From Deltaproteobacteria bacterium (GTDB lineage: Bacteria > Desulfobacterota > Desulfobacteria > Desulfobacterales > C00003060), in contig JAFDFO010000028.1 in assembly GCA_019309815.1 (NCBI GenBank), positions 1-18,010 on the forward strand: a DNA stretch of 18,010 nt. Direction: 5' to 3'. The position numbers and the translations under genes are program-made. This document shows positions 14,073-18,010 of the stretch, piece after piece. Below the pieces are notes generated by a model, which was not told where the DNA came from, ran no database searches, and saw only the letters and a list, made by a program, of their open reading frames with translations. Every line of letters begins with the position of its first letter. Position 1 is the stretch's first letter.

Positions 14073-16720
14073 AAAGGCTAACACTTCTCGTTTCATTTCT
14101 AAGCATAACGCTTGGCGTAACCATGGCATATGCTGCCCTGGAAGTGCCGACCGATATCCAGCAGCCTGGCACCCAGCCTTTAGAGGTGGGCAACCTCGAA
14201 TCGCCTAACAAATGCGACAACTGTCATGGTGGTTACAATTCTTCGGTGGAGCCTGCTCACAATTGGCGGGGGAGTATGATGGCCAATGCCGGGCGTGACC
14301 CCATATTCTGGGCCACTGTGGCCATTGCCGAACAGGACTTTGACGGCGCGGGCGATCTTTGCATTCGATGCCACAGTACCGGGGGATGGCTTGCGGGGCG
14401 TTCCACACCCACCGATGGGTCTGCTCTTACAGAAGGGGACTCTGACGGCGTGGAATGTGATTTCTGCCATGTGATGACCAATCCCGACAACTTGGAGCAC
14501 CTCGGCGTGATGAATGCACCGTTCGTTGCCAACGACGGACAGGTGGCACCAGACACGATTGGTTATTATGGCAGTGGGATAGCATCCATTTGGGGAGGTT
14601 CGGACAAACTGGGTCCTTACAGTGACCCAGAGGCCAGGCACCAGTTCATGCAGTCCAGCTTTCACCGGTCTTTGGATTTCTGCGGAAGCTGTCATGACGT
14701 TTCCAATCCGGCTGTGGGCAATCTGGCGCCTCACAACGGCACCCAGTCTACAGCTGATCCGGTCGATTCCAACGGGATACTCGGAGGAGATGTTGACGGA
14801 AAGGCTGCATTCAACAATTTCCCTTATCAATACGGCGTCGTGGAAAGAACATTCAGCGAATTCAAGTCCGGCCTTGTCTCGCAGACTCTCGTTGATGATT
14901 ATGCGGGTCTTCCGGCTGATCTGAAAGGCGGGGCACTCAAGGCCATTTATGACGATGCTACGAACAATGGAACAAGAAGTGCTGACTACGAAGATGGAGA
15001 CCCTCGTTACTACACCTGTCAGAGTTGCCACATGCGCCCCGTGACCGGCAAAGGCTGCAACAAGAAAGGGGCCCCTCTTCGCATCGACCTGCCGCTGCAC
15101 GATATGACCGGAGGTAACTACTGGATGCCTGAAGCGGTCAAGTACCTGGATGTCCAGGGGAAGGTCAGGCTTGGAGGCGGATTGACCGCTACCCAGATAG
15201 CGGCCATAGACGACGGGGCGCTTCGTGCCGCCCAGCAGCTCGACTTGGCGGCGTCGCTCACGGTGGACAGCGGTACAGTCAAGGTCATAAACCATACAGG
15301 CCATAAGCTCATCTCGGGGTATCCCGAGGGACGCCGGATGTGGCTGAATATCAAATGGTATGCCGGTGAGACGTTGTTGAGAGAAGATGGAGAGTACGGA
15401 GAGATCACCGTAGACATTGATGGCATCCCGACTCAGGTCAAGACTATCAAGGATCTGCATGGTGCCAACACGAAGATCTATGAAGCCCACTACGGTATGA
15501 CCCGGGAATGGGCGGGGACTCTCATGGTAGTTGACCCGCTACACTATGGACCTATTGTCCTGGACTATGACCGCGAAACCGGGGCCCAGGGGATGACCAT
15601 AGCCCAACTGGCCGCAGCCGATCCCGGGACAGTGCATGAGACCTTTCACTTTGTTCTAAACAATACGGTTATTAATGATAACCGCATCCCGCCGTACGGG
15701 ATGGACAAGGAAAAGGCAAGGCAACGAAATGCCCTCCCGGTGCCTGCAGATCAATACAATGGTGACTCGGGAACCTATGACTACTTTGATGTCGTGCCAC
15801 TCAGTCCCCATGCTGATGCCACATATGCAACCATTGACTTGCTCTATCAACCAACGAGTTGGGAGTACGTCCAGTTCCTCTATCTTGGCAACAACGGACA
15901 GAATGCATTCCTCGCCAATGAGGGTGCATACATGCTTGAGGCGTGGCTGAATACCGGCATGGCAGAACCTTACGTCATGGCCACTGCCACGTGGGGGACA
16001 CCTGGAGTCGGATGCGACGCTCCCGTCCCGACATTACTAACTGCGACGCCTGGCAACAGCCAGGCAACACTCACCTGGCAAGAGATTCCAGGTGATCCGT
16101 CAGTTCTTGGCTATAGACTATACTATGATCAGGCAGGCAAGGCCCAGCTGGTTGCCGAACTTTTGGATCCTGCAGCCAACCAGTACATCGACACGGACCT
16201 GACCAACGGGCAGGAATACTGCTACAAGGTCACCTCTGTTTATGATTGCGATGGCGATGAGGTGTTTGACTTGGAGTCCGGGTTCAGCGACATTGAGTGC
16301 GTCACGCCTACAAACCCTGGTCAGGAGACCGACCCCGCAGGTGTTATTGAAATGTTGACCGGCACGTGGGTAACGACGGGGAAAGGAAAGAACAAGACCA
16401 CTGAATTTGTATTGACCACGACCTTCAACCGAGGTGACGCCATAGTCATTCGAGCCAAAGTCGTTGATGGCGTTACAGGGCAGGCGATCTCAAATGCTAA
16501 CGTAGACATTGCGATCAGCGGCCCTGAGACGACGAGTCTGACGAGCGGGCCGAGCGATGCCGACGGTTGGGCTGAAGCGACGTGGAATACCCAGGCGCCT
16601 AATAGGAAGGGCCGGGGCGGAACGGCTCTCGGCGACTACAAGGCTACAACCACTGACGTCACTGCTACGGGCTATCACTGGGACAACGTGAAGACCAGTA
16701 CGGACTTCAAGATTCAATAG
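14069..16720 (+). CDS. Secreted five-heme c-type cytochrome with FN3 and Ig-like domains
   Basis: This encodes 883 residues. AAGGGGG precedes the ATG by about seven bases. A signal peptide covers about 1-22 (AYA-AL). Five CxxCH covalent heme sites are visible: CDNCH (49-53), CIRCH (98-102), CDFCH (130-134), CGSCH (205-209), CQSCH (317-321). Extra His residues such as NHTGHK (408-413) could be distal ligands; this motif recurs in large multiheme cytochromes. Residues about 345-640 are a beta-rich region. A fibronectin type III domain lies at about 651-747 (ATLTWQEIPGDPSVLGYRLYY, NGQEYCYKVTSVYD), and an invasin/Big-like domain at about 758-880. No transmembrane anchor, lipobox or sorting tail is seen. 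It probably carries electrons in the periplasm or at the outer surface. Partner and acceptor are unknown. Co-expression with the upstream PerR/Fur-type regulator is strongly implied by the overlap. Confidence 0.92.
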   Translation: MKRLTLLVSFLSITLGVTMAYAALEVPTDIQQPGTQPLEVGNLESPNKCDNCHGGYNSSVEPAHNWRGSMMANAGRDPIFWATVAIAEQDFDGAGDLCIRCHSTGGWLAGRSTPTDGSALTEGDSDGVECDFCHVMTNPDNLEHLGVMNAPFVANDGQVAPDTIGYYGSGIASIWGGSDKLGPYSDPEARHQFMQSSFHRSLDFCGSCHDVSNPAVGNLAPHNGTQSTADPVDSNGILGGDVDGKAAFNNFPYQYGVVERTFSEFKSGLVSQTLVDDYAGLPADLKGGALKAIYDDATNNGTRSADYEDGDPRYYTCQSCHMRPVTGKGCNKKGAPLRIDLPLHDMTGGNYWMPEAVKYLDVQGKVRLGGGLTATQIAAIDDGALRAAQQLDLAASLTVDSGTVKVINHTGHKLISGYPEGRRMWLNIKWYAGETLLREDGEYGEITVDIDGIPTQVKTIKDLHGANTKIYEAHYGMTREWAGTLMVVDPLHYGPIVLDYDRETGAQGMTIAQLAAADPGTVHETFHFVLNNTVINDNRIPPYGMDKEKARQRNALPVPADQYNGDSGTYDYFDVVPLSPHADATYATIDLLYQPTSWEYVQFLYLGNNGQNAFLANEGAYMLEAWLNTGMAEPYVMATATWGTPGVGCDAPVPTLLTATPGNSQATLTWQEIPGDPSVLGYRLYYDQAGKAQLVAELLDPAANQYIDTDLTNGQEYCYKVTSVYDCDGDEVFDLESGFSDIECVTPTNPGQETDPAGVIEMLTGTWVTTGKGKNKTTEFVLTTTFNRGDAIVIRAKVVDGVTGQAISNANVDIAISGPETTSLTSGPSDADGWAEATWNTQAPNRKGRGGTALGDYKATTTDVTATGYHWDNVKTSTDFKIQ

Positions 16721-16775
16721 TAGTGACCTATCACCAAGTGCCCTTTTCTTGCCCTATGAGAGGGGGGTGAAACAC

Positions 16776-16810
16776 AAAGGAGAGACCGTCACGGTCTCTC
16801 CTTTTCTATT
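16776..16810 (+). terminator. Intrinsic terminator after the cytochrome gene
   Basis: A perfect 13-bp stem AAAGGAGAGACCG / CGGTCTCTCCTTT (16776-16788 and 16792-16804) with a TCA loop is followed by TCTATTTG. It lies 56 bases after the stop codon and ends the regulator-cytochrome unit before the helicase gene. Confidence 0.8.
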
Positions 16811-16879
16811 TGTGGCCCTTCTAAAATGCGATGATATGATATACGGTGAGGTAGCCTTCAAGGGATATTTCCTAACGCG

Positions 16880-18010
16880 ATGAATCTTTCTGAATATGTC
16901 CAGGCCCTCAAGACCCACCCGGATTTTGGCGAGGCGTTTGTCTACCATCGTTCCCTGCCTTCCAGGTCGCCCGTCTATGGTCCCAAACTGACCTTTCATG
17001 ATGATCTTGCCGGGACCATGCAGCTTCTTGGCATTGACGAGCTTTACTCCCATCAAGTAGAAGCAATCAACCATTTGAGGCAGGGATCGAATGTCATTGT
17101 TGCCACGCCGACCGCCAGCGGCAAGAGCCTGATATACAATCTGGTGGTCCTGGAAGAGGCTCTCAAAGCTCCGAAAAAGAAGGCTCTCTATGTGTTTCCT
17201 TTAAAAGCGCTGGCACAGGATCAGCTCAAGATGCTCACCCCCTGGCTGAAAGGGGTCGCACAGGAAGAGATCTCGGCCGCAATCTACGATGGCGATACAA
17301 CACCCCACAAACGAAAGAAGATTCGAACTGAACCTCCGCAAATCCTGATCACGAATCCCGACATGCTTCATCGCGGGATCCTGGCGCATCATGAAAGCTG
17401 GGAAGAGCTGCTCAAGAATCTCTCCTTTGTCATCTTGGACGAAGTCCATACCTACCGCGGCATATTCGGCTCGCACGTGAATCAGGTAGTCCGGAGGCTC
17501 AAAAGACTTTGCCGGCACTACGGCGCAGATCCCCGCTTCGTTTTGCTCTCAGCCACCGTTAGTAATCCGAAGATCTTTGGCCAGAGTCTGATCGAGGAAG
17601 AGCTTCAAGTGGTGGACGCTGTGGGAGCACCCAAGGCGGGCCATCACTTCCTGTTTCTTAATCCAGCAACAAGTCCCAATTTTTCCGCAGCCAAGCTCTT
17701 TGTCAACTGTGTGCGCAGCGGGTTTAGAACGATTGCCTTTACACAATCGAGGCAGGTTACAGAGCTGATCCATCTGTGGGTCTCACGGTTGTCTCCCAAG
17801 CTTCGGAAGAAGATCAGTTCATACCGTGCAGGTTTCATGCCCGAGGAAAGAAGAGAAATCGAACAGAGGCTGGCCAGTGGAAAGCTGCTTGGTGTTGTGT
17901 CAACCAGCGCCCTGGAGATGGGAATCGATATCGGCTACCTCGATATTTGTCTTTTGGTCGGCTATCCCGGAACCATCATCGATACCTGGCAAAGGGGAGG
18001 ACGTGTGGGC
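16880..18010 (+). CDS. Superfamily 2 DEAH-type helicase, YprA/MrfA-like (3' truncated)
   Basis: The frame runs 377 codons from the ATG at 16880 to the window end without a stop, so the C-terminal part is missing. Helicase motifs are in order: YSHQ (56-59, Q-motif-like), ATPTASGKS (75-83, Walker A), PLKALAQDQ (107-115, Ia), TNPDMLH (158-164, Ib), DEVH (187-190, motif II), SAT (224-226, III), STSALEMGID (341-350, V) and QRGGRVG (371-377, VI). Spacing and motif wording match the YprA/MrfA/Hrq1 group, which usually ends in a DUF1998 zinc-binding domain; Bacillus MrfA takes part in mitomycin-lesion repair. The ribosome binding site is poor (AAGGGA about 15 bases upstream), so the exact start is uncertain. 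It is separated from the cytochrome gene by a terminator and appears functionally unrelated. Confidence 0.9.
   Translation, partial: MNLSEYVQALKTHPDFGEAFVYHRSLPSRSPVYGPKLTFHDDLAGTMQLLGIDELYSHQVEAINHLRQGSNVIVATPTASGKSLIYNLVVLEEALKAPKKKALYVFPLKALAQDQLKMLTPWLKGVAQEEISAAIYDGDTTPHKRKKIRTEPPQILITNPDMLHRGILAHHESWEELLKNLSFVILDEVHTYRGIFGSHVNQVVRRLKRLCRHYGADPRFVLLSATVSNPKIFGQSLIEEELQVVDAVGAPKAGHHFLFLNPATSPNFSAAKLFVNCVRSGFRTIAFTQSRQVTELIHLWVSRLSPKLRKKISSYRAGFMPEERREIEQRLASGKLLGVVSTSALEMGIDIGYLDICLLVGYPGTIIDTWQRGGRVG

Noticed and set aside
14180..15490. Minus-strand open frame of 436 codons inside the cytochrome gene
   Set aside because: It lies wholly opposite the cytochrome, whose heme motifs and signal peptide fix the plus-strand frame. 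The antisense translation shows no recognisable domain.

Overview
The window looks like a chromosomal piece of a Gram-negative anaerobe, most likely one of the Desulfobacterota (former Deltaproteobacteria). This is inferred from the gene families present: a TatT-type TRAP transporter operon, a secreted multiheme c-type cytochrome, several lipoproteins with Gram-negative-style lipoboxes, and thrombospondin type-3 repeats. No rRNA or tRNA is visible to settle the taxonomy.

Left part (1-3899, plus strand): the 3' end of a membrane protein, a secreted acidic lipoprotein, and then a large secreted protein that joins ankyrin repeats, a SPOR domain and an alpha/beta hydrolase in one chain. An intrinsic terminator follows. 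Middle part (4116-8691, minus strand): three envelope proteins in a row, namely a TPR lipoprotein, a META-domain lipoprotein and a beta-propeller/TSP3-repeat protein. The last two are only 11 bases apart and probably co-transcribed. A 16-bp perfect hairpin separates the first from the other two.

Right-centre (8937-12884, minus strand): a compact three-gene operon, tatT - dctP(tatP) - dctQM, encoding a TPR-associated TRAP transporter. A 4-base TTGA overlap couples the first two genes. Divergent from it is a Fur/PerR-family regulator whose stop codon overlaps (ATGA) the start of an 883-residue, five-heme secreted cytochrome carrying FN3 and Ig-like tails. A consensus -35 box and a 6-5-6 inverted repeat over the -10 region sit in front of the regulator, which fits autoregulation. 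The right edge cuts a DEAH-type superfamily 2 helicase resembling YprA/MrfA.

Three short non-coding elements (about 1426-1550, 3900-4116, 8736-8877) have different interiors but share nearly the same terminal inverted repeat, roughly TAGAAnCnnTCTCAAAAA. They look like MITE-type elements. One supplies the stop codon of the lipoprotein gene, and another abuts the stop codon of the propeller gene. A cluster of GC-rich palindromes lies between the TRAP operon and the regulator. The most interesting points are the ankyrin-SPOR-hydrolase fusion, the regulator-cytochrome pair with its putative operator, the TIR-bounded element family, and the TRAP binding protein that has lost the usual carboxylate-binding arginine.
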